A stretch of DNA of 22,438 bases from DAOTYH01 sp034435015 (GCA_034435015.1 DAOTYH010000070.1:1-22438); one strand, 5' to 3'; counted from the first letter of the stretch, positions 14,233 through 22,027 are shown. The notes: generated from the letters alone by a model not told the origin. Made by a program: numbers and translations.

Positions 14233-15462
14233 TTATCCTCTGACCAGCTTGGGGATGTCCTGCCACTTGGGGAACTGCCCTGCCAGCAGGGTCTGCACGC
14301 GGAACAGCCGTCCGGCCAGCCAGATAGTGCCTGCCGCAGTCAGCACGAGCAGAGTCAGACTGACCGCCACCTGCCAGAAGGGGACATTGGTGATGGCCAG
14401 CCGCTCGACCATAGCCAGCGGTGACGTAAACGGGATCAGGCTGAGGACAACGGGCAGGGTGTCGTTGGGCGCCTCTAGGAAAAAGTTGATGAACCACAAC
14501 GGTATCACGGCGGGCAGGGTAAAGATGATCGTATACTGCGGCCCCTCCCGTTGTGACGCAGACAGCCCGCCGATGGCGGCCATGCAGGCGGCAAAAAACA
14601 GGTAGCCGAGAATGAAGTACACGATCACCAGCACAATCGTCAGAGGGGGGATGGAAATCCCCGCGACTGAAGTGAAGAATGCCCCGCTGGCCAGCCCCGC
14701 CAGCGCGATGACCGCAAATACTGTGCCAAACCACACCGCAAGCTGAATTAAACCCAGCAGGCCGAAAGCCAGCACCTTCCCCGCCAGCAGTTCAACCGGA
14801 CGCAGGGAGGAGATCAGGATTTCAATTAACCGTGTTTCCTTCTCCTCAATGATGCTCTGCATCAGGTAGCCGCTGGTGGTGAACATTCCCAGCGTCAGCA
14901 TCATGGCGAAGGTATAGACCAGCGCGTAGGATGTGCCGTATTCCTGCGTGGTTGTCCGTTCGAGGTTGATCTCCTCGAAGCGGGCTGGATTCTGGAGGCG
15001 TGCCAGCAGGATCGGGTCTACGCCGCGGGTAAGAGTATGAACGATCAATTGCTGGATCAGCTCCTCGTTCAGCGGTGCGATAGAGAACTGCGGCATAACA
15101 GCTATGACCTCACCCGTCTCAAGGTAGTCAGCCGGGATGAGGTAATAGACCTCGATCTGGCCGTTCGACAGCGCGGCCTGTGCCGTCTCTTCGTCCGGGT
15201 AACGGGTCAGCCGGTCTGACAACGGGCCGGCATCTGAGAACATGCCGGACAGGTCTACATAGCCTGCATGGCTGACCTCAAACGGGGAGCCGCCGCCCTC
15301 ACGGCGGGTGGCCGCCGCTGTGCTGAGCGAAGCGATCAGCACCACTGCCGTCAGCCCTATGATTCCCAGTATGGGCAACCCAAACGTCATGAACAGGTAT
15401 CCGCCCCGCCGGAAGTTGCGGCGAAACTCGTATCTGAAGACTTGCAACAGATGGCTGTTCAT
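14233..15462 (-). CDS. ABC-2 type (NatB-like) permease, second of two
   Basis: 409 residues from ATG 15462-15460. One N-terminal membrane segment (about 22-46) is followed by a large outer domain (about 50-180) and six C-terminal membrane segments, the layout of NatB-like ABC-2 permeases. The cytoplasmic coupling region reads MQSIIEEKETRLIEILISSLRPVELLAGKVL, the usual 'EEKe.r..E.l..s.s...ll.GK' motif. Its start overlaps the preceding permease stop by 4 nt (ATGA), so translation is coupled. It is paralogous to that permease: the outer domains share GYVD.SG and a Y.DEE.A..AL segment. Probably forms a heterodimer with it. The cargo is unknown (sodium, a peptide or a lipid are possible for this class). 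Confidence 0.92.
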   Translation of the reverse strand: MNSHLLQVFRYEFRRNFRRGGYLFMTFGLPILGIIGLTAVVLIASLSTAAATRREGGGSPFEVSHAGYVDLSGMFSDAGPLSDRLTRYPDEETAQAALSNGQIEVYYLIPADYLETGEVIAVMPQFSIAPLNEELIQQLIVHTLTRGVDPILLARLQNPARFEEINLERTTTQEYGTSYALVYTFAMMLTLGMFTTSGYLMQSIIEEKETRLIEILISSLRPVELLAGKVLAFGLLGLIQLAVWFGTVFAVIALAGLASGAFFTSVAGISIPPLTIVLVIVYFILGYLFFAACMAAIGGLSASQREGPQYTIIFTLPAVIPLWFINFFLEAPNDTLPVVLSLIPFTSPLAMVERLAITNVPFWQVAVSLTLLVLTAAGTIWLAGRLFRVQTLLAGQFPKWQDIPKLVRG

Positions 15463-16697
15463 AGGGTTTGCTCCTGTGGTGTGATGTTCACCGGCGGGGA
15501 CTGGCGGATCACTGCCAGCAACTCACGCAGGGAGGGACGCTTGCCGTACATCAACATTGCCCAGCGGAACACCCGCGCCGCCATGATGATCGCCCCAATG
15601 GTGGTCAGTGCCAGCAGGCCTACGCTGACGGCCAACTGCCAGGCGGGGACACTCCCCAGTGCCAGCCGCATGATAGCCGAGACCGGTGCGGTGAGCGGGA
15701 AGAGGGTTAGGATCACAGCCAGCAAGCCGTTGGGTCTGGCAAGGAAAACCACGATGAAAAAGTAGGGGATAAACTGGACTAGGGAAACAATACTGCTGAT
15801 CGTGCGGTTCTCCTGCTCGGTCTCGAAGGATGCCCCAATGCCCGCCAGCAGGCTGGCCGTCAGGAAGTAGCTGAGCAGAAAATAGATCACGGCCATAACA
15901 GCCAGCGTCGGGGTGATGGAAAGGCCGCTCAGCCACTCGATTGATCCGCCCCTCCCTGCCTGCAAGGAGAGTCCTACTACTCCCAGCCAGATGAGCAGTT
16001 GAGTCAGACCCAGTGCGCCCAGCCCAATGATCTTCCCGGCCAGCAACTGGATCGGCGTGACGCTGGTAACCAGCAGTTCCATGATGCGGTTGGATTTCTC
16101 CTCGATCATGCCTGCTACCAGATAGCCGCCGCTCAGTTGTACCGACATGGCAAAGACGATGGCAAATACAACCGGCATCATAAAGATACCGACGGATGTA
16201 TCTTCCCGCAGGTCTACCCCCCGATCCAGAGGGCGTGCGATCAACTCAACCGGCTTCTGGATGCGCTCAACCGGGATGTTGGGGTCGAGGTGCGTCCCTA
16301 GGTTGGCGATCAGAAAGTCCTCGATGCTGTTGTGTAAAGCCTGCGGAACGCTGGAAGTGCTGTACAGTCTCACCCTGCCGCTCGTCATGTAGTCTTCCGG
16401 CAGGACAAAGTAAGCGCCGACAGCCCCTTCTTCCAGAGCCTGCCGGGCGGATTCCTCATCCTCGTAAGGGATGAGGTAAGCGGGTCTGCTTACTGCTTCG
16501 GCCAGCACACCGGATTGATCCACGTAGCCTACCTGCCCGGCGCTTTCCTCGTTCTCTTCGCGGGACGAGATCCACGAGATCATCAGGATCATCACGCCGA
16601 CGATCAGCAGGGGCAGGACAAAAGCCGTGAACAGGAAGGCCCGCCGCCGCAGGTTGAACAGATATTCACGGCGGGCGACCAGCCACATCTTATTCAT
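15459..16697 (-). CDS. ABC-2 type (NatB-like) permease, first of two
   Basis: 412 residues from ATG 16697-16695. The layout is an N-terminal membrane segment (about 20-43), an outer domain beginning GYVDQSGVLAEAV, then six membrane segments. The coupling motif is MIEEKSNRIMELLVTSVTPIQLLAGKIIG. A polar C-terminal tail ends PPVNITPQEQTL. It overlaps the ATPase gene by 8 nt and the next permease by 4 nt, so the three genes form one operon. Sequence likeness to the second permease points to an old tandem duplication. Confidence 0.92.
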   Translation of the reverse strand: MNKMWLVARREYLFNLRRRAFLFTAFVLPLLIVGVMILMISWISSREENEESAGQVGYVDQSGVLAEAVSRPAYLIPYEDEESARQALEEGAVGAYFVLPEDYMTSGRVRLYSTSSVPQALHNSIEDFLIANLGTHLDPNIPVERIQKPVELIARPLDRGVDLREDTSVGIFMMPVVFAIVFAMSVQLSGGYLVAGMIEEKSNRIMELLVTSVTPIQLLAGKIIGLGALGLTQLLIWLGVVGLSLQAGRGGSIEWLSGLSITPTLAVMAVIYFLLSYFLTASLLAGIGASFETEQENRTISSIVSLVQFIPYFFIVVFLARPNGLLAVILTLFPLTAPVSAIMRLALGSVPAWQLAVSVGLLALTTIGAIIMAARVFRWAMLMYGKRPSLRELLAVIRQSPPVNITPQEQTL

Positions 16698-17610
16698 TGT
16701 TCTGCCTCCCCACGACTTGGATGAAGATGTCGTTCAGGCTGGGGACGGCCAGCTCGAAGCGCCGCAGGCGGATGTCCGGAGCGGCGGCCATGGCGGCCAG
16801 CAGGTCATCGGGCGTGACGCCCGGCTTGAGGAATAACGTCACACCGCGCCGCCCGTTCTCCTCGATCTCAACACGCTCCACACCGGGCAGGGTTGACCAG
16901 TTGCCCTCCCCTTCGACTACCACGGCGTGCAGGGCATACTGCTTACGCACCTCATCCACCGGGCCGTAGAGCTTCTGCTGGCCGCGGCTGATCATCAGCA
17001 GGCGGTCGGCCATCTCCTCGACCTGATGCATCTGATGGGTGCTCATGACAATAGCGCCGCCGCGCTCGCGGTGTTCAGTCAGCAGTTCTTTGATCGTCAG
17101 CGTGTTGACCGGGTCAAGGCCGGAGAACGGCTCGTCCACAATGATCAGGTCAGGCTGATGCAAGACCGTCACAGCAAACTGGATTTTCTGTTGCATGCCC
17201 TTGCTCAGCTCGCTGACCTTGTTCTTGGCGTACTCGCTCAGTTCCAGCTTGTCCAGCAGTTCGAGACTGCGCCGGCGTGCCTGTGAAGGGGAAAGCCCCT
17301 TCAGCGTACCCAGATAGATCATCATGTCGAGCACCTGCACACCCCGATACAACCCGCGCTCCTCCGGCAGGTAGCCGATGCGGTCTTTGGCGGCTTCGGT
17401 CAGCGGGCCGCCAAAGACGGCAATCCGTCCGCTGTCGGGTTTGAGGATGTCGAGGATTATGCGGATCGTGGTTGTCTTGCCGGAGCCGTTTGGCCCCAGC
17501 AGGGCAAACACCTCACCGCTGTAGACCTCAAAGCTCAGGTCATCTACAGCCCGCAGGTTGCCGTAATTCTTGGTGATATGTTCGGCTGTAATGGCAACGG
17601 AAGGCGTCAT
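16690..17610 (-). CDS. ABC transporter ATP-binding protein (NatA-like)
   Basis: 306 residues from ATG 17610-17608. AGAGAGG lies about 9 nt upstream. Powers the two permeases encoded after it. Walker A GPNGSGKTTT (39-48), the Q-loop region as GYLPEERGLYRG (Glu at the Gln position, usual in NatA-like proteins), signature LSKGMQQKIQF (a relaxed LSGGQ), Walker B LIIVDEPFSGLDPVN, and switch His in MSTHQM are all present. After about 215 comes a C-terminal domain with VEGEGNW... and VPSLNDIFIQVVG, common to exporters with DUF4162-type tails. First gene of the operon. A hairpin at 17641-17676 lies in or before its leader. Confidence 0.95.
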   Translation of the reverse strand: MTPSVAITAEHITKNYGNLRAVDDLSFEVYSGEVFALLGPNGSGKTTTIRIILDILKPDSGRIAVFGGPLTEAAKDRIGYLPEERGLYRGVQVLDMMIYLGTLKGLSPSQARRRSLELLDKLELSEYAKNKVSELSKGMQQKIQFAVTVLHQPDLIIVDEPFSGLDPVNTLTIKELLTEHRERGGAIVMSTHQMHQVEEMADRLLMISRGQQKLYGPVDEVRKQYALHAVVVEGEGNWSTLPGVERVEIEENGRRGVTLFLKPGVTPDDLLAAMAAAPDIRLRRFELAVPSLNDIFIQVVGRQNNE

Positions 17611-17640
17611 TTGAAAGTCCTCTCTCTAAGAAACCTCTCA

Positions 17641-17676
17641 GTCCCCCGTGCCGGCTTCTTCTAGCGGACGGGGGAC
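17641..17676. terminator. GC-rich hairpin upstream of the ABC operon
   Basis: GTCCCCCGT and ACGGGGGAC form 9 bp, extended inward by CCG/CGG after one bulged base. On the minus strand it lies between the hypothetical gene (stop 17742) and the ATPase start (17610). It may end the upstream transcript or be a structured leader. The 30 nt between it and the ATPase gene are too short for a full promoter. Confidence 0.5.
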
Positions 17677-17741
17677 ATCTATCTGATTCTTCATACGCAG
17701 AAATGGATGATCCGGCTTCAGCTATGGCGGAGAACGGCCCC

Positions 17742-18203
17742 CTAGGGTTCTGCACTTGGGGCGGCTGTAGGCGGTACGCCGCGCTGAATGACTACCTCGA
17801 ACGCGGCAGGCTGGCCGGGCAGGATGGAGCAGGACGCCAGTGTCCATCCCGGCGGCATGGGGGCTGTCTGGCAGAAGACCTGAACGTCGCCTGGGCTGAG
17901 TGTTGCTGTGCCGGCGTAAGTGGCTGTGATTTGCAGGACGCCGTTGCCTAGATCGGCAGGGACCGGGTCACCCTGAAGCTGTGTTCCGTAGATTGGATTC
18001 CATTCGCGGATGATGGATACCGCGTCGGCGGTCTGTGCCGCCAGACTGGTTCGTTGGAGAACGGGCCGCAGGAGCTGAAACAGGCCTAGAACAAGCGCCC
18101 CAATGCCGATGCCCAGTATGACGATCACCAAGGGCCAGTTAGGGCCTCTGGGCAGGGGGGAGGGGCGGCGTGCAGGCGGGGATGATTTTCTCGGTTGTGC
18201 CAT
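17742..18203 (-). CDS. Small membrane-anchored protein of unknown function
   Basis: 153 residues from ATG 18203-18201, preceded by AAGGAGGATAGGAG. Residues 1-22 are basic and Pro/Ser-rich (cytoplasmic). Residues about 23-45 form one membrane segment (WPLVIVILGIGIGALVLGLF). The rest is outside and reads as a compact beta domain with two Cys near 111 and 125 (VFCQT... ASCSILPG) that could form a disulfide. It ends in a Pro/Ala/Glu tail. No family recognised. It lies upstream of the ABC operon on the same strand, 131 nt away with a hairpin between. It is divergent from the SRPBCC gene. A relation to the transporter is possible but unproven. Confidence 0.7.
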   Translation of the reverse strand: MAQPRKSSPPARRPSPLPRGPNWPLVIVILGIGIGALVLGLFQLLRPVLQRTSLAAQTADAVSIIREWNPIYGTQLQGDPVPADLGNGVLQITATYAGTATLSPGDVQVFCQTAPMPPGWTLASCSILPGQPAAFEVVIQRGVPPTAAPSAEP

Positions 18204-18257
18204 GAATCTCCTATCCTCCTTGATGCTCTGCCAATACGGCGGAGCTGATCCCGCTCA

Positions 18258-18263
18258 AGTATA
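18258..18263 (-). promoter_or_regulatory. -10 box candidate for the membrane-anchored hypothetical gene
   Basis: TATACT on the minus strand, about 55 nt before the start at 18203. No good -35 was found. It faces the plus-strand promoter at 18285-18312. Confidence 0.3.
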
Positions 18264-18284
18264 GCGCACGATGCTTGAACACGC

Positions 18285-18312
18285 TTGACCACCTCTGGCG
18301 GACGGCTATACT
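18285..18312 (+). promoter_or_regulatory. Promoter of the SRPBCC-GH5 operon
   Basis: TTGACC and TATACT (each 5 of 6 to consensus) are separated by 16 nt. The predicted start lies about 78 nt before the ATG at 18397. Confidence 0.7.
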
Positions 18313-18396
18313 GAAAGTACGCCGAGCGGTCTTGCCTGTCCGCGGGGTGCATACGACAAGCGATGGGGGAATTGTTGGAGTCCAGAGGAGGGGCAC

Positions 18397-18831
18397 ATGA
18401 CTACAGTCGAGCGTACACTCTTCATTAACGTTCCATGGGAACAGGTGGATGCTGTCGCGCTTGACCCGTTGAGACTGCCGGAATGGTTCGCCGGCGTCGA
18501 ACAGGCTGAGCCGGACGGCGTCTATCCTCAGCCGGGCGGGTCGGTCAGATTGACCTATCAGGTTGCGGGCGTCAAGTTCGCTGTCACAATGACCACGTTG
18601 GAACTTGTGCCCGGCCAGTATGTCACCTATCGGCTGGAAGGGATGCTCAAGGGGACAAGCACTTGGTCACACAGGCCGGAAGGCGGCGGCACGTGGCTGA
18701 CCGCCTCCTTTGACTACGAGGTGCCCGGCGGCGGAGTCGGGCAGGTGCTCGATAAACTGCTGATCGAGCGGATGAACGCCGATAACTTGGAAAAGAGCCT
18801 CGCTAACCTCAAGGCATTGGCGGAGGGGTAG
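18397..18831 (+). CDS. SRPBCC superfamily (START/polyketide cyclase-like) protein
   Basis: 144 residues; GAGGAGGGG lies just before the ATG. The opening TTVERTLFINVPWEQVDAVALDPLRLPEWF matches the start of SRPBCC domains: a beta strand, then the 'a...vw..l.Dp.r.peW' helix. The strands RLTYQVAGVKFAVTMTTLELVPGQYVTYRLEG and TWLTASFDYEVP follow, then a long C-terminal helix (VLDKLLIERMNADNLEKSLANLKALAEG). This fold makes a hydrophobic pocket for lipids or other small ligands. No signal peptide, so cytoplasmic. The next gene, a GH5-like lipoprotein, starts 14 nt after the stop, so both are likely on one transcript. The ligand and any link to the hydrolase are unknown. Confidence 0.85.
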   Translation: MTTVERTLFINVPWEQVDAVALDPLRLPEWFAGVEQAEPDGVYPQPGGSVRLTYQVAGVKFAVTMTTLELVPGQYVTYRLEGMLKGTSTWSHRPEGGGTWLTASFDYEVPGGGVGQVLDKLLIERMNADNLEKSLANLKALAEG

Positions 18832-18845
18832 AACGGATCGGGCAG

Positions 18846-20198
18846 GTGAAATCTTCTCTCCCGTTTGTCATTTCGGCTTTCCTGTTGTTGACTGCCTGCA
18901 CACCGGAGCAGGGAGCAGGCACGGTGTCTTCTGACGCCGGCGGGGTGTTTTCTACCCCGTCGGCTGATCTCCCTGAGCGCACTGCGTTGGCTGAGACGGA
19001 TATTGCCGGCACAGCATCGCCTGCCCCGCCGGCTGATCTGGATAAATGGCCGCTCTGGGTGAACGGGACGCAGTTGCGCGGCGCTAACATCTGGCAGAGG
19101 ATTCGTGTGCCTGAGCTGGACGGCGGGGAGCTGCTTGGCGGCGGCTATATCGGCCCGCCCTACACTCAAGCCGATTTCGACCGGCTGGCCCTGTCGGGTG
19201 CTAACTATGTCAATCTGTCTATCCCCGGCATCTTTACAGAGCGCCCGCCTTATGTTCTGGATGAGCAGGCACAAGCCCATCTGGATCACCTGATCGAGAT
19301 GGCGGCTCAGGCTGACCTGTTTGTGGTGATCACCTTCCGTACTGGGCCGGGGCGGAGCGACTTCACTTTCTACCGTGACGGCGCAGGCGTATGGTTTGAC
19401 CCTGAACTGCTCATCGAAACGGTGTGGACCGATCAGGGGGCACAGGAGGCATGGGCTGAGATGTGGCGTCACACCGCGGAGCGCTACCGTGACAATCCGG
19501 TTGTCGTGGCCTATGACCTGATGTGTGAGCCGAACGCCGACGATGTGGCACTTGGCATCTATGACCCGCGGGAGTTCTACCCGCGCTATGCCGGCACTCT
19601 TTATGACTGGAATCAATTCTATCCGCGCCTTGTGCGTGCCATTCGAGAGATGGACACAGAGACACCCATTCTGGTCAGCGGCATGGGCTGGGGATCAGTG
19701 CCGTGGCTGTCGTATCTGCAAACGGTTGATGATGAGCGGGTGGTATACGCGGTCCATCAGTACGGCCCCTTTCCCTACACCCATCAACAGCCGGGCCAGA
19801 ATTACGCTTACCCGGGCACCTTTGACTTGAACTGGGACGACCAGCCTGAGCGCTTCGACCACGCGTGGCTGATGGACTATCTGGCGCCCATCGAGCAATT
19901 TCAGCGCTCCTACGGTGTGCCGATGGCCGTCAATGAGTTTGGGGTGGTACGCTGGGCGCCTAACGCCGCCGATTTCATGCGCGATGAGATTGATTTCTTT
20001 GAGCAACAGGGTATGAATCACGCCCTGTGGGTGTGGGAGCCTCGCTGGGAGCCGTGGTATCTCTGCTGTGGAAGGGAAATGTACTACCCCTTTGGGCCAG
20101 ACCCCAACAACTTCAGCGAGGTTGAGAACGACCTCTGGCAGGTCGTCTTGGATGCGTGGGCGCGCAATACAGTGCGTCCGTCGCAGTTTCTGCCGTGA
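18846..20198 (+). CDS. GH5-like (cellulase superfamily) glycoside hydrolase lipoprotein
   Basis: 450 residues from GTG 18846. A lipoprotein signal ends FLLLTAC (Cys18), followed by a Ser/Thr/Ala linker to about 65. The catalytic TIM barrel begins LWVNGTQLRGANIWQ (70-84). The acid/base Glu is expected at 228 in VVAYDLMCEPN and the nucleophile at 364 in MAVNEFG. HQYGPF (304-309) and HALWVWEPRWEPW (392-404) fit the clan GH-A barrel. Residue 227 is Cys where the family nearly always has Asn (NEP). Two adjacent Cys lie at 407-408. It would act outside the membrane on beta-glycans. The ribosome site is weak; coupling to the SRPBCC gene 14 nt upstream may help. A terminator follows 21 nt after the stop. 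A GH-A family other than GH5 remains possible. Confidence 0.88.
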   Translation: MKSSLPFVISAFLLLTACTPEQGAGTVSSDAGGVFSTPSADLPERTALAETDIAGTASPAPPADLDKWPLWVNGTQLRGANIWQRIRVPELDGGELLGGGYIGPPYTQADFDRLALSGANYVNLSIPGIFTERPPYVLDEQAQAHLDHLIEMAAQADLFVVITFRTGPGRSDFTFYRDGAGVWFDPELLIETVWTDQGAQEAWAEMWRHTAERYRDNPVVVAYDLMCEPNADDVALGIYDPREFYPRYAGTLYDWNQFYPRLVRAIREMDTETPILVSGMGWGSVPWLSYLQTVDDERVVYAVHQYGPFPYTHQQPGQNYAYPGTFDLNWDDQPERFDHAWLMDYLAPIEQFQRSYGVPMAVNEFGVVRWAPNAADFMRDEIDFFEQQGMNHALWVWEPRWEPWYLCCGREMYYPFGPDPNNFSEVENDLWQVVLDAWARNTVRPSQFLP

Positions 20199-20219
20199 GC
20201 CGTTTTTGCCTGACAAACC

Positions 20220-20254
20220 AAAAGCCGCCTCAGGGAAACCTCAGGCGGCTTTTT
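20220..20254 (+). terminator. Rho-independent terminator with GAAA tetraloop after the GH5-like gene
   Basis: AAAAGCCGCCT pairs with AGGCGGCTTTT. The stem continues with AGG/CCT after one C-C mismatch to a GAAA loop, and ends in five T. The symmetric A/T ends allow some use in the other direction. Confidence 0.95.
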
Positions 20255-20391
20255 GAGGAGGTCGGGTGGTGTGTGGCAGGGGCGCAGTGGAGGGAGATGG
20301 GATGCAAGTCAGAGAGTTCGGAGTTGGAGTGCCACCCGCGCTAATTGTCTCACTGCGCTGTACAAGTTGGTGTTGAAGTCATCTCCTCGAT

Positions 20392-20500
20392 GTCATTAAT
20401 TGTAATGACGACATTACAATAGCAAAATAACAGCAGTTGGCATAGTGACGCCTGTCACACTTGTTCAAGACAAATGTCATATTGTGAAATATTTCACAAT
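20392..20500. promoter_or_regulatory. Cluster of four dyad-symmetric sites in an AT-rich intergenic region
   Basis: The 430 nt between the GH5-like stop and the pentapeptide gene hold no convincing gene. From about 20390 to 20500 base composition turns AT-rich and dyads are dense. GTCATTA-ATTG-TAATGAC (20392-20409) overlaps ATTGTAATG-ACGA-CATTACAAT (20399-20420). GTGAC-GCCT-GTCAC is at 20445-20458, and the perfect 20-nt palindrome ATTGTGAAATATTTCACAAT is at 20481-20500. The last contains TGTGA-N6-TCACA, the arrangement bound by CRP/FNR-family regulators. Centres are about 42 and 39 nt apart from the second dyad on. They lie upstream of the pentapeptide gene's promoter. The stretch 20255-20390 shows nothing recognisable. 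Confidence 0.65.
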
Positions 20501-20578
20501 TAGGCAGGCGCAGGCCCATCTGCCGGCCCAGACAGGCGTTCTGGTAGCCCGCCCTGCTCTACCTTTGCCGCCTTTTGA

Positions 20579-20587
20579 TGCTATACT
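20579..20587 (+). promoter_or_regulatory. Extended -10 promoter of the pentapeptide-nuclease-TIR run
   Basis: TGC followed by TATACT is an extended -10 with no clear -35, as often seen at activator-dependent promoters. A start near 20594 would place the 20490 palindrome centre about 103 nt upstream. Confidence 0.5.
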
Positions 20588-20629
20588 TCTGGCTAACCCG
20601 ATTACACACACCGAGTGCGGAGGTTAGCC

Positions 20630-21370
20630 ATGACTCGCCTTGAAGAACGTCTGGCAAGGCTTGAACAGCGCATGGATGAGATTTACCGCCTGCTGGCGGC
20701 GCTGGTGGAGATGCAACAGGCCGGCGCGGCTGGCCAGCCCCCGGCCTCCCCTGCACGAGAGCAGTCCCCCCCAGTTGCCCCTCAACCGGAAGCCGCCGCT
20801 GTAGAGAGCCTGCCGGCGCCGGCGGTGCTCCCTCCTGTGGAGGAGGACCCGCTTGAAATCCAGTATCATCTGGCGCAGAACTGGGCCAGATCGGGACGGA
20901 CGGAGAACCTGTCCGAGTTTGATCTGGCCGGACGGAACCTGCGCAACGTGGACTTGAAGGACGCGCGGCTGGTTCGGGCTAACCTCTCCCGTGCCGATCT
21001 GACTGCCGCACGGATGACACGGGCCGACCTGAGCGAGAGCGACCTCAGCCGGGCACAGCTCTCCCGTGCTGATCTGGCCCGTGCCAACCTGAATCAGGCT
21101 GACCTGACCTTTGCCAACCTGAGCTACGCCAAGCTGGAAGGGGCATCCCTGCGCCATGCCCTGTTGACCCGCGCCAACCTGACCGGCGCGAATCTGAGCG
21201 GGGCTGATCTCAGCGGTGCCCAGTTGAACCGCGCCAACCTGACCCGTGCCAACCTGCGGGATGCCCATCTGACTTACCGCCAGCTTGCCAGCGTCAGCAC
21301 GCTGGACGGGGCAACCATGCCGGACGGGCGGCTGTATGACGGCGACCCGGAGCCATACAAGGCAGGGTAG
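20630..21370 (+). CDS. Pentapeptide-repeat protein with N-terminal coiled coil
   Basis: 246 residues from ATG 20630, with GGAGG 6 nt upstream; the in-frame GTG at 20615 would place this ribosome site inside the gene. Residues 1-30 predict a coiled coil (MTRLEERLARLEQRMDEIYR). Residues 31-73 are a Pro/Ala/Gln linker. Residues about 96-219 are some 25 pentapeptide repeats of the A(D/N)LxR type (RANLSRADLTAARMTRADLS), expected to form a right-handed quadrilateral beta helix. The tail is YDGDPEPYKAG. No signal peptide. Such repeats serve as interaction surfaces and in some proteins mimic DNA; neither role can be assigned here. The coiled coil suggests an oligomer or an adaptor. The nuclease-like gene starts 7 nt after the stop. 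Confidence 0.92.
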   Translation: MTRLEERLARLEQRMDEIYRLLAALVEMQQAGAAGQPPASPAREQSPPVAPQPEAAAVESLPAPAVLPPVEEDPLEIQYHLAQNWARSGRTENLSEFDLAGRNLRNVDLKDARLVRANLSRADLTAARMTRADLSESDLSRAQLSRADLARANLNQADLTFANLSYAKLEGASLRHALLTRANLTGANLSGADLSGAQLNRANLTRANLRDAHLTYRQLASVSTLDGATMPDGRLYDGDPEPYKAG

Positions 21371-21377
21371 GACAATC

Positions 21378-21989
21378 ATGGCCGATAGATGCGGCACTGC
21401 CGCCGATCTCTACGTCCGTCCTGATGTTATCTCTCTGCTGGCTCTCGTTCTGGCGGGGCTGGCCTGCCAGCCTGCCGTAGAGACCCTTCCGCCCCCTGCC
21501 CCGCTCACTGCGATGCCTGTTGAACCGCAAACCGGCGGGGGAGCGGCAACTTTCTCCCCTTCTGTGCCGTCTGTTGAACCGCAGGCTGGCATAGAAACGG
21601 CGGTGGTGGTGGCTGTCATTGACGGCGATACCATTGACGTCGCCATAGGCGGGCGGACTTATCGCGTCCGCTACATTGGCATCAACACGCCGGAGTATGA
21701 TGAGGTGTGCTATTGGGAGGCCACCGATGCCAACGCGGCGTTGGTCGAAGGGCAGACGGTGACAATGTATCGCGATGTCAGTGAGACAGACCGCTACGGG
21801 AGGCTGTTGCGCTATGTGTATGCGGGTGATACGTTCGTCAACGCTGAGCTGGCAGCTGAAGGATGGGCGGAGGCGGTCGAGTATCCTCCCGACACGGCCT
21901 ACGCGGATTACCTCGAAGCACTGGAGGATACCGCCCGCGCCGCAGGTCTGGGTTGCTGGCCGACTGGGGTGTTTGGGGATGACAGGTAG
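21378..21989 (+). CDS. Exported staphylococcal-nuclease-like (thermonuclease) protein
   Basis: 203 residues from ATG 21378, just after AGGGTAGGA; the open frame extends upstream into the pentapeptide gene but has no ribosome site there. Residues about 16-30 are hydrophobic and end VLAGLACQP, a probable lipoprotein anchor (Cys30), though the lipobox is imperfect. A Pro/Thr/Ser-rich linker follows. The SNase domain starts at VVVAVIDGDTIDV, then RVRYIGINTPE, and SETDRYGRLLRYVY. These hold the matches to S. aureus nuclease Asp21, Arg35, Thr41, Glu43 and Arg87. The Asp40 position is Asn here. AELAAEGWAEA and AGLGCW are family features of the C-terminal part. Predicted to act outside the membrane as a calcium-dependent nuclease; activity is uncertain given the Asn. 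38 nt separate it from the TIR gene. Confidence 0.88.
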   Translation: MADRCGTAADLYVRPDVISLLALVLAGLACQPAVETLPPPAPLTAMPVEPQTGGGAATFSPSVPSVEPQAGIETAVVVAVIDGDTIDVAIGGRTYRVRYIGINTPEYDEVCYWEATDANAALVEGQTVTMYRDVSETDRYGRLLRYVYAGDTFVNAELAAEGWAEAVEYPPDTAYADYLEALEDTARAAGLGCWPTGVFGDDR

Positions 21990-22027
21990 AAGCGGCTTCT
22001 CAGTGAGCGTAACGGAGGAGACAACAG

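Noticed and set aside
17703..17951. Plus-strand frame of 82 codons opposite the membrane-anchored hypothetical gene
   Set aside because: The minus-strand gene has a strong ribosome site and a clear membrane segment; this frame has neither.
20445..20627. Short plus-strand frame of 60 codons whose translation faintly recalls an antitoxin N-terminus (FTIRQAQAHL)
   Set aside because: It runs through the operator-like dyads and the extended -10 region, has no ribosome site, and no toxin gene is next to it.
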